The notes under the pieces: generated by a model
Database searches by the model: none
Told to the model about the DNA's origin: nothing
What the model saw: the letters and a program-made list of their open reading frames with translations, nothing else
Position numbers and translations under genes: made by a program
Source of the DNA: Coraliomargarita_B sp046540835
GTDB lineage: Bacteria; Verrucomicrobiota; Verrucomicrobiia; Opitutales; Coraliomargaritaceae
Length of the DNA: 7,875 bases
Direction of reading: 5' to 3'
NCBI GenBank assembly: GCA_046540835.1
Contig: JBKHEL010000107.1
Location: 1 to 7,875 of the forward strand
In this document: positions 1 through 7,032 of the stretch, in pieces
Layout of the letters: each line of letters begins with the position of its first letter
Position numbering within the stretch: position 1 is the first letter of the stretch

Positions 1-2958
1 GCGGACTTGATCGCAATGGCTTCGGCAGTCCAGTCGTTTGAGGCGCAGGCGGATGCGATTGTCCAGGAGTTTTTGAGCTATCAGGGCAAGCTGAACGGCA
101 GTAGTTATAAAGCGAAGTTTTTTGAAGAATTTGAGTCGTTCCTGCGGCGCGTTCTGGCGGACCCGATCGCTCAGGACCTGGACAAGATTTGTGCGCGGAC
201 GATTCGCGCAAAATTCAAAAAAGATTATAAGGAGACCGAGCTTCAAAGCGGTTTTTTTGCTGCCTGCGAGGAGCTGGAGGTCGCCAAAAGGACTTACGAG
301 CCTGATTTTCTGCGTTGTTTTGACACCTGGTTTATCGAGGCCTTCAAAAGATTGAAGCTGGAGCGCGGGCTGATGACCTACGACGACATGATTCTGGATC
401 TGGACCGTGCCCTGATGCGCTCCGGTAGCCTGAAATCGCAAGTCCGAGAGCGCTATAAAGCGGCTTTGGTGGACGAGTTTCAGGATACCGACGACCGACA
501 ATACCATATATTCCGCCTACTTTTCGGCGGCAACTCCGAGGCCAATCGTTACTTCGCCATGATCGGCGACCCGAAGCAGTCCATCTACGCCTTCCGGGGC
601 GCGGATATTACCGCCTACCTGGCGGCTCGCCATGCCGCAGACCGCTGCTACACGCTCCCGGTCAACTATCGTTCCGAGGCCTCCCTGATCGCGGCCACCA
701 ATGCCTTTTTTGAAAATGCAAATCTGGGTGCCGCTACAGATGGCGGGGCAGAAGAACCAGAAGAATCGATACCCTTTGTTCCCGTCTCCGCGGCGGACAA
801 CACGGCGGAGAAGCTGGTCTTCGCCGGCGGGGACGGCGTGGATCGTCTGTATGAACGTGAGCTGCGGCATCCGCACGATGGAAAGGTGAAGACGGCCGAA
901 AAATACTGCATTCAGGAGATGGCCGATGACCTCAGGCGTCTGCTGGATTTGTCGGCGCAGGGGCGTGTCTACTTCGAGTCGGTCGCAACAAAAACACGCC
1001 GGCCCGTGCAGACCGGTGATATCGCCGTCTTGGTGGATACCCACGATGAGGCTGCCGTCGTCCATGAATGCTTACTTGAGCATGATATTGTTTCGGTGCG
1101 ATCGAAGACCGGCAAACTACTCGAAACCGAGGAGGCCCGGGAGTTTCTCTACTTCCTGATGGCCTGCCTCAATCCCGGTGAACGGGTCGTCAACCGGCTC
1201 TTGGTCAGCCCGCTTTATGGGAAAAGCAGTCATGACTTGAAGGCGATGCCCGAACGTGAACGTCGTGAGATCCATGAATTTTTTACTGTGCTCGGGCACC
1301 GCTGGCGCGATGGCTGTGCCGTGAGCCTGATCTGGATGCAATTCCTGGATCAGATCGGCCTGCGGGAGCGTCTGCTTCAGACAAAAGACGGCGAGCGGAA
1401 AGTGACGAACTACCTTCACATCAGCGAATTTGTGCAGGAGCTGGAACGTATCGAGGGCTTGAGCCCGGAGCGTTTGCAAGACCGGTTGTGGCAGGTCATG
1501 CAGGATCCGCAGGTCGATACCTCGGGAGAAAAAGAGTATCTGGTGCGCCTGGAAAGTGACCGGCAGGCAGTCAGGATCATGACGATGCATAGTGCGAAGG
1601 GCTTGGAGTTCCCGATCGTCTTTTTGCCGAGTCTCTGGCAGCGGGGGATCAAGCGAGCGAGCTTGCAAGAGCTGCAACTAGAGTCCGACCCTGAAGATCC
1701 GGATTGTTACCTCGGCTTTGTCGAGGATCGGGATCGGGTGATTCGTAAGAGCAGTGCTGAAAATTTACGGCTGGGCTATGTCGCGCTCACGCGGGCCGTG
1801 CATTTCTGCGTATACTACAACGCACGGGGCCTGGGCAAGCAACACGGCATGTCAAATCAGGCGCATGGCTGGTTTGATCAATGGCTGTTTGCACAGCGCG
1901 GGGAGACCTATCCGTGCGCGCCGCAGGAATGCTTTCTAAGCGAGCTCTCCCAGGCGGAACCCATCGCCTATGAGGCGATTGAGAAACCACCGGCTCTGGA
2001 GCCCAGGCGGTTTGATCGACGCGTCTCGCACGCCTATCAGATCACCTCATACAGTGCCTTGGCCCGGATGGAAACCGAAGTGTCGGCCGAGGTGGATCCG
2101 TCGGTGCCTTCCGGCTTGGAGGATCGCCTGGTCGGTGCTGCGGATCTTCCGAGAGGGGAGGTGACTGCGCGAATGAGGCCGGACCTGCTGCTTGAGAGCT
2201 TCCCCGGTGGTGTGCGAACCGGCACCTGTGTGCACGAGCTGTTGGAGCGCTTCGATTTCACCGATACGGAACAGGGGCAGCGCTTGGCCGAGTCGGTTAT
2301 TTTACGTCACTTTCCGGACAGCACGTCCGGTTTACTGCAGCAGCGCTCCGGCGAGGTGAATCGTTTGTTCGGCCAGCTGACGCAGCGGGCGCGCACCGGG
2401 GCAAATGGTCTGACGGTGGATTTGGCCCGACTCCGGCCCGGGGCAGGCATTGCGGAAATGGAGTTCTACTTCCCGGTCCAGGCGGTCAACCAGGAAGAAT
2501 TGGAAACGGTTCTGCGATCCTGGGCGGGCCGGGTCGGGCTGGACTATCCGGCCGTCCCTTATCAACCACGTGAGATCGACGGTTTCCTGACCGGGAGTGT
2601 GGATTTGTTTTTCCGTCAGGGGCAGCGATACTACCTGCTCGATTGGAAGACGAACCGCCCGCTGCCCGGGCAGCCCCCGGTCTGCGGGAGCTACAGCCGC
2701 GAGGGCATGCACGCCCATATGTGTCACGGGCGTTACTACCTGCAGGCGCTGATCTATTCCGTCGCAACGACCGCCTACCTGCGTCAGCGCCTGGGGACGG
2801 CCTTCGACTGGAACCGCCATGTAGGGGGCTTTATCTACTGTTTTGTTCGCGGCCTGGGGGCCACGACGGGCTGGTTGCATGAGTCCTTTTCGGAGTCAGA
2901 GGTTGAGGCAGCAGCTCGGGCGCTGGGCCAGTCGCCGGGAAAGAAAGGAGCCGCCTGA
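1..2958 (+). CDS. recB: RecB subunit of exonuclease V (RecBCD), 5'-truncated by the window edge
   Basis: RecB is the 3'-5' SF1 helicase and nuclease subunit of RecBCD, which unwinds and degrades DNA from double-strand ends and loads RecA after Chi. The frame is open from base 1, so the start lies upstream; comparison with E. coli RecB suggests roughly 240 residues are missing, including Walker A. Helicase motifs seen in order: DEFQDTD (472-492, Walker B), IGDPKQSIYAFRGAD (about 562-606), LPVNYRS (about 655-675), IMTMHSAKGLEF (1576-1611) and GYVALTRAV (about 1774-1800). The C-terminal RecB nuclease domain follows: GTCVHELLE (His at 2233-2235), EMEFYF with the candidate metal-binding Glu (2455-2463), GSVDLFF (Asp 2602-2604), LLDWKTN (Asp 2641-2643, Lys 2647-2649) and YYLQALIY (2734-2757). 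All expected nuclease residues are present, so the enzyme looks active. It overlaps recD by one base. The match to RecB rather than AddA rests on the C-terminal layout and the adjacent recD. Confidence 0.96.
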   Translation, partial: ADLIAMASAVQSFEAQADAIVQEFLSYQGKLNGSSYKAKFFEEFESFLRRVLADPIAQDLDKICARTIRAKFKKDYKETELQSGFFAACEELEVAKRTYEPDFLRCFDTWFIEAFKRLKLERGLMTYDDMILDLDRALMRSGSLKSQVRERYKAALVDEFQDTDDRQYHIFRLLFGGNSEANRYFAMIGDPKQSIYAFRGADITAYLAARHAADRCYTLPVNYRSEASLIAATNAFFENANLGAATDGGAEEPEESIPFVPVSAADNTAEKLVFAGGDGVDRLYERELRHPHDGKVKTAEKYCIQEMADDLRRLLDLSAQGRVYFESVATKTRRPVQTGDIAVLVDTHDEAAVVHECLLEHDIVSVRSKTGKLLETEEAREFLYFLMACLNPGERVVNRLLVSPLYGKSSHDLKAMPERERREIHEFFTVLGHRWRDGCAVSLIWMQFLDQIGLRERLLQTKDGERKVTNYLHISEFVQELERIEGLSPERLQDRLWQVMQDPQVDTSGEKEYLVRLESDRQAVRIMTMHSAKGLEFPIVFLPSLWQRGIKRASLQELQLESDPEDPDCYLGFVEDRDRVIRKSSAENLRLGYVALTRAVHFCVYYNARGLGKQHGMSNQAHGWFDQWLFAQRGETYPCAPQECFLSELSQAEPIAYEAIEKPPALEPRRFDRRVSHAYQITSYSALARMETEVSAEVDPSVPSGLEDRLVGAADLPRGEVTARMRPDLLLESFPGGVRTGTCVHELLERFDFTDTEQGQRLAESVILRHFPDSTSGLLQQRSGEVNRLFGQLTQRARTGANGLTVDLARLRPGAGIAEMEFYFPVQAVNQEELETVLRSWAGRVGLDYPAVPYQPREIDGFLTGSVDLFFRQGQRYYLLDWKTNRPLPGQPPVCGSYSREGMHAHMCHGRYYLQALIYSVATTAYLRQRLGTAFDWNRHVGGFIYCFVRGLGATTGWLHESFSESEVEAAARALGQSPGKKGAA
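2944..2950 (+). promoter_or_regulatory. Shine-Dalgarno site for recD inside the recB 3' end
   Basis: AAAGGAG lies seven bases before the recD ATG, within the last codons of recB. It is a strong ribosome binding site and fixes the recD start at 2958. The stop and start share a base (TGATG, 2956-2960), the usual arrangement for translational coupling of two subunits of one complex. Other gene starts in this window lack a comparable site. Confidence 0.8.
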
Positions 2959-4928
2959 TGCCGAACACGAAACCACTCTCTCCCGAATTGGCAGCAGCCA
3001 TGCTGGAGCAGCTGCGCCCCATCGATAGCACGCTGGGTGTCCGGGTGCTCACTGGCTCGCCCCTGAATCCGCGTCCCGGCTTACAGGAGTTGGTCCAGCC
3101 GTCGTCGAGGCTCTTTTGGCTGGGGGCTTTAATTCACTACGCCCAGGGGCAGGCGCACAGTGGATTGTTTCTGGATGCCGGGTTGCGGCTTGAAGACATT
3201 TTTGACTCTCCGGAACAGGCGTTCCCGGAATCCGGGTTGACGATCATTGATCTTCTGGGGGATGGCGACTCGCTCTGCGCCGCTTTTCCCGATCAGGTCT
3301 GTCGCCATGAAGAATTGGCCAGCCACCCGGGGGCCTGTTTTGTTTTCCGCTCGGATTGCCGCCTGATCTACCTGCAGCGCTGGTATCGCCTGGAGGTGCA
3401 GGTCGCCGCTTTTGTGCGGGAGCGATTGGCGCGCCCGCCAGCTTCCTTGCCGGAGGGCTTTGCGTGCAGTTTCCAGGCTTTCTTTCCACCGGAGCAACTA
3501 GAGGAGAATCCCTGGCAGGCGGCCGCTTGCCTGTCTGCCCTCACGCATGATTTTGCTTTGATGACCGGAGGTCCCGGAACTGGAAAAACCACCACCCTGA
3601 CCCGACTCATCGGCCTGATGCTCGAATTGCCCGAGCACTCAAGGCCCGGATCGATCCACCTGGTCGCTCCTACCGGTAAGGCGGCGGAGCGCATGCGCGA
3701 GTCCTTTACCGGAAACTTCGATGCCATGCTGGCGAATCTTCCTGCCAAGAGACAAGAGCCGCTCTCCCGGCTCCGGGAGACCGTGCTGCATCCGGCTTCC
3801 ACGATCCATGCCTTTCTCGGTAGTATGGGCGGACGCGGCTTCCGTCATCATGAAGGAAATCCCGTCAATTGCGACCTGCTCATCGTCGATGAGGCATCGA
3901 TGGTCGACCTCGAATTATGCGTCCGGCTTTTCAGTGCTCTTCCCGCTCACTGCCGGGTCGTCCTGCTCGGTGATAAAAACCAGCTGGCTGCGGTGGGGAC
4001 GGGCAACGTTTTCACCGATCTGGCGGGGACGGTGAAGGGGCAGCCTGCTCCCTTGAACCGGAGTTCAGACCAGTTCCTCGATCACTTCGAAGCATTGGCT
4101 TCGTATCGCCTGCCGCAGGCGGATGCGCCCCCGACGCTTTGCGGCGATGCAGTGGTTGAGTTGACCCACAGCTATCGCTTCGAGGACGATTCTTCGATTG
4201 GCCGTTTTGCCACGCTCTTGCTCGAGGAAGAGCGCTTACCCCGGACGGGGGAGAGGGGGCTGCACATTCTTACCCTGGCGGACGATTGGCAGGCGGCAAT
4301 CGCTGATGCCATGGGCAGCTACAAAGCAGCACTGGCGGCAGGAAAAGGGGTCGTGGAATTACTCGAATGCATGGATCAGGTGCGCATCCTGTGCGCAGTC
4401 CGTCGTGGCGAACATGGCGTGGAAGCCGTGAACCGGCAGCTGGCAGAATATGTGCTCGGTCCGGGCCTGAGTGGTGAGCAGCCCTATGACGGGCTGCCCT
4501 TCATCATCCGCAGTAATGATCGCAACCTGGGGCTCGCGAATGGTGATTGCGGCCTCTTCAGAAGGGACGCATCCGGGGAGCTCATGGCCTATCTGCCTGC
4601 GGCCGAATCCGCTTCGGCTCCGCGATCACTCAACCCGTTTGCCTTACCGCACTGGGAGCCCGCATTTGCCCTGACGATCCATAAGTCGCAGGGCTCCGAG
4701 TATCATTCAGTGATGGTCCTGCTGCCCGAGATGAAACGAAAGTTCATCACCTGGGAGTTAGTCTACACCGCCATCACACGGGGCAAGAAGCGTGTCACGC
4801 TGATTGCACCCGAAAATAGCCTGGGCGAAAAACTCCCCCGCAGCCATCGGCGGTCCGGAATCAGCTTCGAGCTCAAAGCAGCGAGCGCCTGGACGGACTG
4901 TCCTTCCCGCAAAACTGATCAAGGTTAA
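2958..4928 (+). CDS. recD: RecD subunit of exonuclease V (RecBCD), 5'-3' SF1B helicase
   Basis: RecD is the fast 5'-3' helicase motor of RecBCD and also regulates the nuclease around Chi. The protein is 656 residues, slightly longer than E. coli RecD (608). Residues 1-180 form the N-terminal domain that in E. coli contacts RecB/RecC. Helicase motifs follow in order: GGPGTGKTT (204-212, Walker A), VAPTGKAAERM (236-246, Ia), IVDEAS (309-314, Walker B), LLGDKNQLAAVGTGN (336-350, III), LTHSYRF (402-408, IV), TIHKSQGSEY (573-582, V) and VYTAITRGKKRV (602-613, VI). No motif is missing or damaged. The length and the tight pairing with recB favour the RecBCD subunit over the stand-alone RecD2 type, which has a longer N-terminal extension with helix-hairpin-helix repeats. 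The start is set by the AAAGGAG site and the one-base overlap with recB. Confidence 0.96.
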   Translation: MPNTKPLSPELAAAMLEQLRPIDSTLGVRVLTGSPLNPRPGLQELVQPSSRLFWLGALIHYAQGQAHSGLFLDAGLRLEDIFDSPEQAFPESGLTIIDLLGDGDSLCAAFPDQVCRHEELASHPGACFVFRSDCRLIYLQRWYRLEVQVAAFVRERLARPPASLPEGFACSFQAFFPPEQLEENPWQAAACLSALTHDFALMTGGPGTGKTTTLTRLIGLMLELPEHSRPGSIHLVAPTGKAAERMRESFTGNFDAMLANLPAKRQEPLSRLRETVLHPASTIHAFLGSMGGRGFRHHEGNPVNCDLLIVDEASMVDLELCVRLFSALPAHCRVVLLGDKNQLAAVGTGNVFTDLAGTVKGQPAPLNRSSDQFLDHFEALASYRLPQADAPPTLCGDAVVELTHSYRFEDDSSIGRFATLLLEEERLPRTGERGLHILTLADDWQAAIADAMGSYKAALAAGKGVVELLECMDQVRILCAVRRGEHGVEAVNRQLAEYVLGPGLSGEQPYDGLPFIIRSNDRNLGLANGDCGLFRRDASGELMAYLPAAESASAPRSLNPFALPHWEPAFALTIHKSQGSEYHSVMVLLPEMKRKFITWELVYTAITRGKKRVTLIAPENSLGEKLPRSHRRSGISFELKAASAWTDCPSRKTDQG

Positions 4929-4941
4929 AAAAAGCTCTCAC

Positions 4942-5676
4942 ATGAAACATCTTATCGTGAATGACCTGCACGGCCGCCAGGAATGGATGGATCAGCTTCT
5001 CGACTGGCCTGCCGATCTGGAAAGCGTGATCCTGAGTGGTGATTTGATCGACATGCACGACGAGTCGGAGAGCGAGGCCGAAAAGGTCCGTCGGGTTTAC
5101 CGCTTTTGCGAGGCGATGGAAGAGAAGCAGCAGCGCCTGGTGTTCACCTCCGGAAATCACGACCTTGACGATCTCATTCTGGAGCAGCATCCCGGGCCGC
5201 CGCTGAGCGACACGGAATGGATGCGATTTCCCGCCCGGCAGCAGATGCACTTCGTGAGCGGCTACCAGACGATCACGGTAACGGACGATTTGCTGATCAC
5301 CAGCCTCCGCTGGATTCCCTGGGCGGACGAGGATTTCGATATTGAGCCCAACGAGGAATTGTTTGTCCGTAGCAGCTCCCTGGCAAAGGAGAAAGGGATC
5401 AAGTGGGCTGTCGTCTATCACGAACCGCCCGCCCACGGCTCCATGATCCGAGCGCTGGTCGAGTCCCACGCACCTGATTACTACATCTGCGGGCACGATC
5501 ACTTCGGCCCGCTCAAGGACAAAACGCCGCTGAGGCAAGTCCACCAGACGGTCTTGATCAATTGCGGACAAGATCTCAGTCGCTCTTGCCCGGTCAGCGG
5601 AATACTGGACCCGTCGCAAGACTGCCTCCTGTGGCAATGCGGCGAACCGATTTCCTTCAAGCATCTATCCACCTGA
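4942..5676 (+). CDS. Calcineurin-like metallophosphoesterase
   Basis: This is a 244-residue predicted cytoplasmic phosphoesterase with a dinuclear metal site; its substrate cannot be read from the sequence. All core motifs of the family are visible: NDLHG (residues 7-11, the D-x-H motif), SGDLID (32-37, GDxxD), SGNHD (70-74, GNHD), YHEPPAHG (159-166, with the usual His) and CGHDHFG (183-189, GHxH). There is no signal peptide or membrane segment. The ATG at 4942 starts MKHLIVNDLHG, placing the first metal motif at the very N-terminus as is normal; an in-frame TTG at 4804 would overlap recD and add unrelated residues. It begins 13 bases after the recD stop on the same strand, so it is probably co-transcribed with recB-recD, although no good Shine-Dalgarno precedes it. 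A nucleic-acid or nucleotide substrate is possible from context but unproven. It is too short for SbcD and lacks that protein's extra domains. Confidence 0.88.
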   Translation: MKHLIVNDLHGRQEWMDQLLDWPADLESVILSGDLIDMHDESESEAEKVRRVYRFCEAMEEKQQRLVFTSGNHDLDDLILEQHPGPPLSDTEWMRFPARQQMHFVSGYQTITVTDDLLITSLRWIPWADEDFDIEPNEELFVRSSSLAKEKGIKWAVVYHEPPAHGSMIRALVESHAPDYYICGHDHFGPLKDKTPLRQVHQTVLINCGQDLSRSCPVSGILDPSQDCLLWQCGEPISFKHLST

Positions 5677-5685
5677 TTTTCCAGC

Positions 5686-5729
5686 CGAAAGCTCCTTTCG
5701 TAGAATTGCTTTGGGGACCCTATTTTTTT
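5686..5729 (+). terminator. Possible weak terminator after the recB-recD-phosphoesterase cluster
   Basis: Ten bases past the phosphoesterase stop there is a small inverted repeat, CGAAAG-ctc-CTTTCG (5686-5700). An alternative pairing joins AAAGC (5688-5692) to GCTTT (5708-5712). A run of seven T follows at 5723-5729. The stems are short and the T run is not directly adjacent, so this is only a candidate end point for the plus-strand transcript. Confidence 0.25.
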
Positions 5730-5793
5730 GCCCTTCAGCTCTTGTGATCCGGATGCGCCCATTGCCGGTGACGCAGTCCTTACTAATCGGCAA

Positions 5794-5812
5794 TCGCTTC
5801 GCCATGAAGCGA
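5794..5812 (-). terminator. Hairpin 3' of the peroxiredoxin-like gene
   Basis: TCGCTTC-gccat-GAAGCGA is a perfect 7-bp stem with a 5-base loop, lying 13 bases beyond the stop of the minus-strand peroxiredoxin-like gene and between two converging transcripts. A few more pairs (GGC/GCC) can form outside a small internal loop. No T tract follows on either strand, so it may be an atypical terminator, an mRNA 3' stabilising hairpin or a chance palindrome. Confidence 0.3.
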
Positions 5813-5825
5813 CGCCTGCTTCCGT

Positions 5826-6335
5826 TTAAAGTTTACTAGCTCGGGCGGCATCCAGAAGCTTCTCGCCGGAGAGCCGTTCCTTGTAGTCCGGGTTAAAGTA
5901 GCGAAAGCGGATGCGGGCCTCGCGGTCGATAATGAATACGGCGGGCACGGGTAGGAGGTGGTGCTCCTGTCCCGAGGCGGCTTCGAGGTCGATGCCATAG
6001 CCTTGAAGTTTTTCGTAGGTTTTCGTATCCACTTTGAAAGCCAGACCGAAGGCCCTGGCGACTTCAGCTGAAGCGTCCGAATAGAGGGCGTAATCGAACT
6101 CGGTTTCGGCAACTGCCTCGGCGACCTTTTCCGGCTTATCCGGTGAGATGGCATGGATGCGATAGCCCAAATCGCGGAGCTCTGCTTGAATCTCGCATAG
6201 GAATCTTACTATGATACAATCCAAGTAAGTTGGGCATCCTGTGGAGGGTATGAACTCAATCACAGTAAAGCTACACACACTCATCTGCATGTTCTTGAAA
6301 CCGATGATCACGGTAACCAGATGATGGTATTCCAT
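5826..6335 (-). pseudogene. Peroxiredoxin-like (AhpC/TSA family) protein, N-terminus replaced or lost
   Basis: Residues from about 47 to 169 of this 169-codon frame read as the C-terminal two thirds of a thioredoxin-fold peroxiredoxin-like protein: an ELRDLGYRIHAISPDKPEK helix-strand segment, YALYSDASAEVARAFGLAF, the YGIDLEAASGQEHHLLPVPA segment with the conserved cis-Pro, then FIIDREARIRFRYFNPDY. Relatives carry upstream a G-x-APDF-L strand and a GGWCPYC redox site; neither is present. Instead the frame continues into roughly 46 residues (6198-6335) in AT-richer DNA with rare-type codons (AGA, ATA, CTA, GTA) unlike the rest of the gene. No good ribosome binding site precedes the ATG at 6333-6335. 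I therefore read it as a gene broken near 6199 whose frame happens to stay open. The alternative, a divergent but working enzyme, is not excluded: Cys34-Pro35 and Cys40 fall near the expected active-site position. Its stop is followed by a hairpin at 5794-5812. Confidence 0.65.
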
Positions 6336-6438
6336 TGCCGCAGGCTCAATATTTTTGGAATAAACTGAGGTTTCACTCGTCAGGCTCTGGTATCGGTTCC
6401 AAGGCCATCGAAAATTTCTTGCGGTCGGGATCTCGCAT
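6190..6438. repeat. 9-bp direct repeat bracketing the junction segment
   Basis: ATCTCGCAT occurs at 6190-6198 and again at 6430-6438, exactly 240 bases apart. The left copy sits where peroxiredoxin similarity stops. The bases just outside also partly match (GA versus GG before, AG versus CG after). A 9-bp direct repeat can be a transposition target duplication, but the enclosed 231 bases have no terminal inverted repeats, and a single 9-bp repeat in several hundred bases can arise by chance. Confidence 0.35.
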
Positions 6439-6486
6439 CGAATGCAACCTTAACTTATAAACGCCTCTCAATTGGTTCCTCGAACT
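6199..6486. other. AT-richer intergenic or scar segment without a recognised gene
   Basis: This stretch separates the peroxiredoxin-like coding part from the DinB-like gene. My hand count for 6201-6360 is 67 G+C in 160 bases (about 42%), against about 57% for 6061-6120. On the plus strand 6201-6365 is an open frame of 55 codons ending in TGA at 6366-6368, with its only ATGs late (6321-6326). On the minus strand 6373-6438 could encode a 21-residue peptide beginning MRDPDRKKF and ending EPIPEPDE. I recognise neither. It must also hold the promoter and leader of the plus-strand gene starting at 6487; TATAAA at 6456-6461 is a possible -10 element without a good -35. The segment may be decayed foreign DNA or a dispersed intergenic repeat. 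Confidence 0.4.
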
Positions 6487-7032
6487 ATGCAAAACCATTC
6501 CATCCTTACCGCCCTCATTGAAGTCCTCGAACAGGAACGTTCCTTGTTGTCGCAGTTGGATCCTGCGGTCTACACCGCACCGGGCACGGGTGCCTTCCGC
6601 AGCAGCATCGGGGCGCATATCCGGCACAACCTGGATCACTTTACCTCGTTTTTCGTTGGCTTGCCAGAGGGGCGGATCGACTACGAAAAGCGTCGGCGGG
6701 ACGACGGGATTGCCCGTTCCCCGGAACATGCCCTCGCCGATATCGACCAACACATCGCGGCCTTGGAAGCGCTGATGCAGGATGCGCCCGAGCGTTTTCT
6801 GCAAGTCCGCGAGGAGAGTGAGCCGGTCGCTGAGGGCGGGCCGCGCTGGCTGGATAGCTCGGTCGGCAGAGAATTGCAGTTTTTACTCGGACATACCGTC
6901 CATCACCACGCGATTATCGCGCTGCTCCTGGCGCAGCAGGGTATGGATTTACCCGTAGGCTTTGGCGTCGCGCCATCGACACAGCGGCACGAGCGCCGTC
7001 AGGCTGGGGGACGTTCTGAGGCCTCGGGCTGA
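6487..7032 (+). CDS. DinB/YfiT-like superfamily protein
   Basis: A 181-residue soluble protein predicted to fold as the DinB/YfiT four-helix bundle, which usually binds one metal through a His triad. Known members include thiol-dependent S-transferases and many damage- or stress-linked proteins of unknown activity; the substrate here is unknown. The first helix is residues 3-24. The His-bearing segment IGAHIRHNLDHF (41-52) and the later LGHTVHHHAII (134-144) supply the candidate ligands: His47 or His51, His136 and His140 or nearby. A tail FGVAPSTQRH (159-168) is also typical of this group. I chose ATG 6487; a TTG at 6472 would add five residues without a better ribosome binding site, and neither start has a clear Shine-Dalgarno. 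The last 34 bases overlap the 3' end of the convergent membrane-protein gene, so residues after about 170 are constrained by both frames. Confidence 0.75.
   Translation: MQNHSILTALIEVLEQERSLLSQLDPAVYTAPGTGAFRSSIGAHIRHNLDHFTSFFVGLPEGRIDYEKRRRDDGIARSPEHALADIDQHIAALEALMQDAPERFLQVREESEPVAEGGPRWLDSSVGRELQFLLGHTVHHHAIIALLLAQQGMDLPVGFGVAPSTQRHERRQAGGRSEASG

Noticed and set aside
1117..1677. A long minus-strand open frame inside recB
   Set aside because: It is antisense to conserved RecB sequence up to and including motif V and shows no domain of its own.
2332..2880. A 182-codon minus-strand open frame inside recB
   Set aside because: It is antisense to the RecB nuclease domain, whose catalytic residues are intact on the plus strand.
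4804..4941. A TTG-started, 46-residue longer N-terminus for the phosphoesterase
   Set aside because: It would overlap the recD C-terminus and precede the D-x-H motif with unrelated residues; the ATG at 4942 gives the normal family N-terminus.
4873..5664. A 263-codon minus-strand open frame
   Set aside because: It lies wholly opposite the phosphoesterase and the recD tail, which carry full catalytic motifs. The antisense product has no recognisable domain and reflects the GC-rich codon pattern.
6186..6215. A sigma-70-like promoter TTGAAT, 18 bases, TATGAT
   Set aside because: The match is fair, but it lies about 270 bases before the next plus-strand gene, within AT-richer DNA where such matches are common by chance.
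6199..6429. An intact insertion sequence or MITE
   Set aside because: The two ends do not form inverted repeats and no transposase is encoded; only the short direct repeat supports it.
6439..6804. Minus-strand open frame opposite the DinB-like gene
   Set aside because: Most of it is antisense to a gene with a clear His-motif pattern. Only the last 21 codons lie outside that gene and its leader, and they are reported separately.
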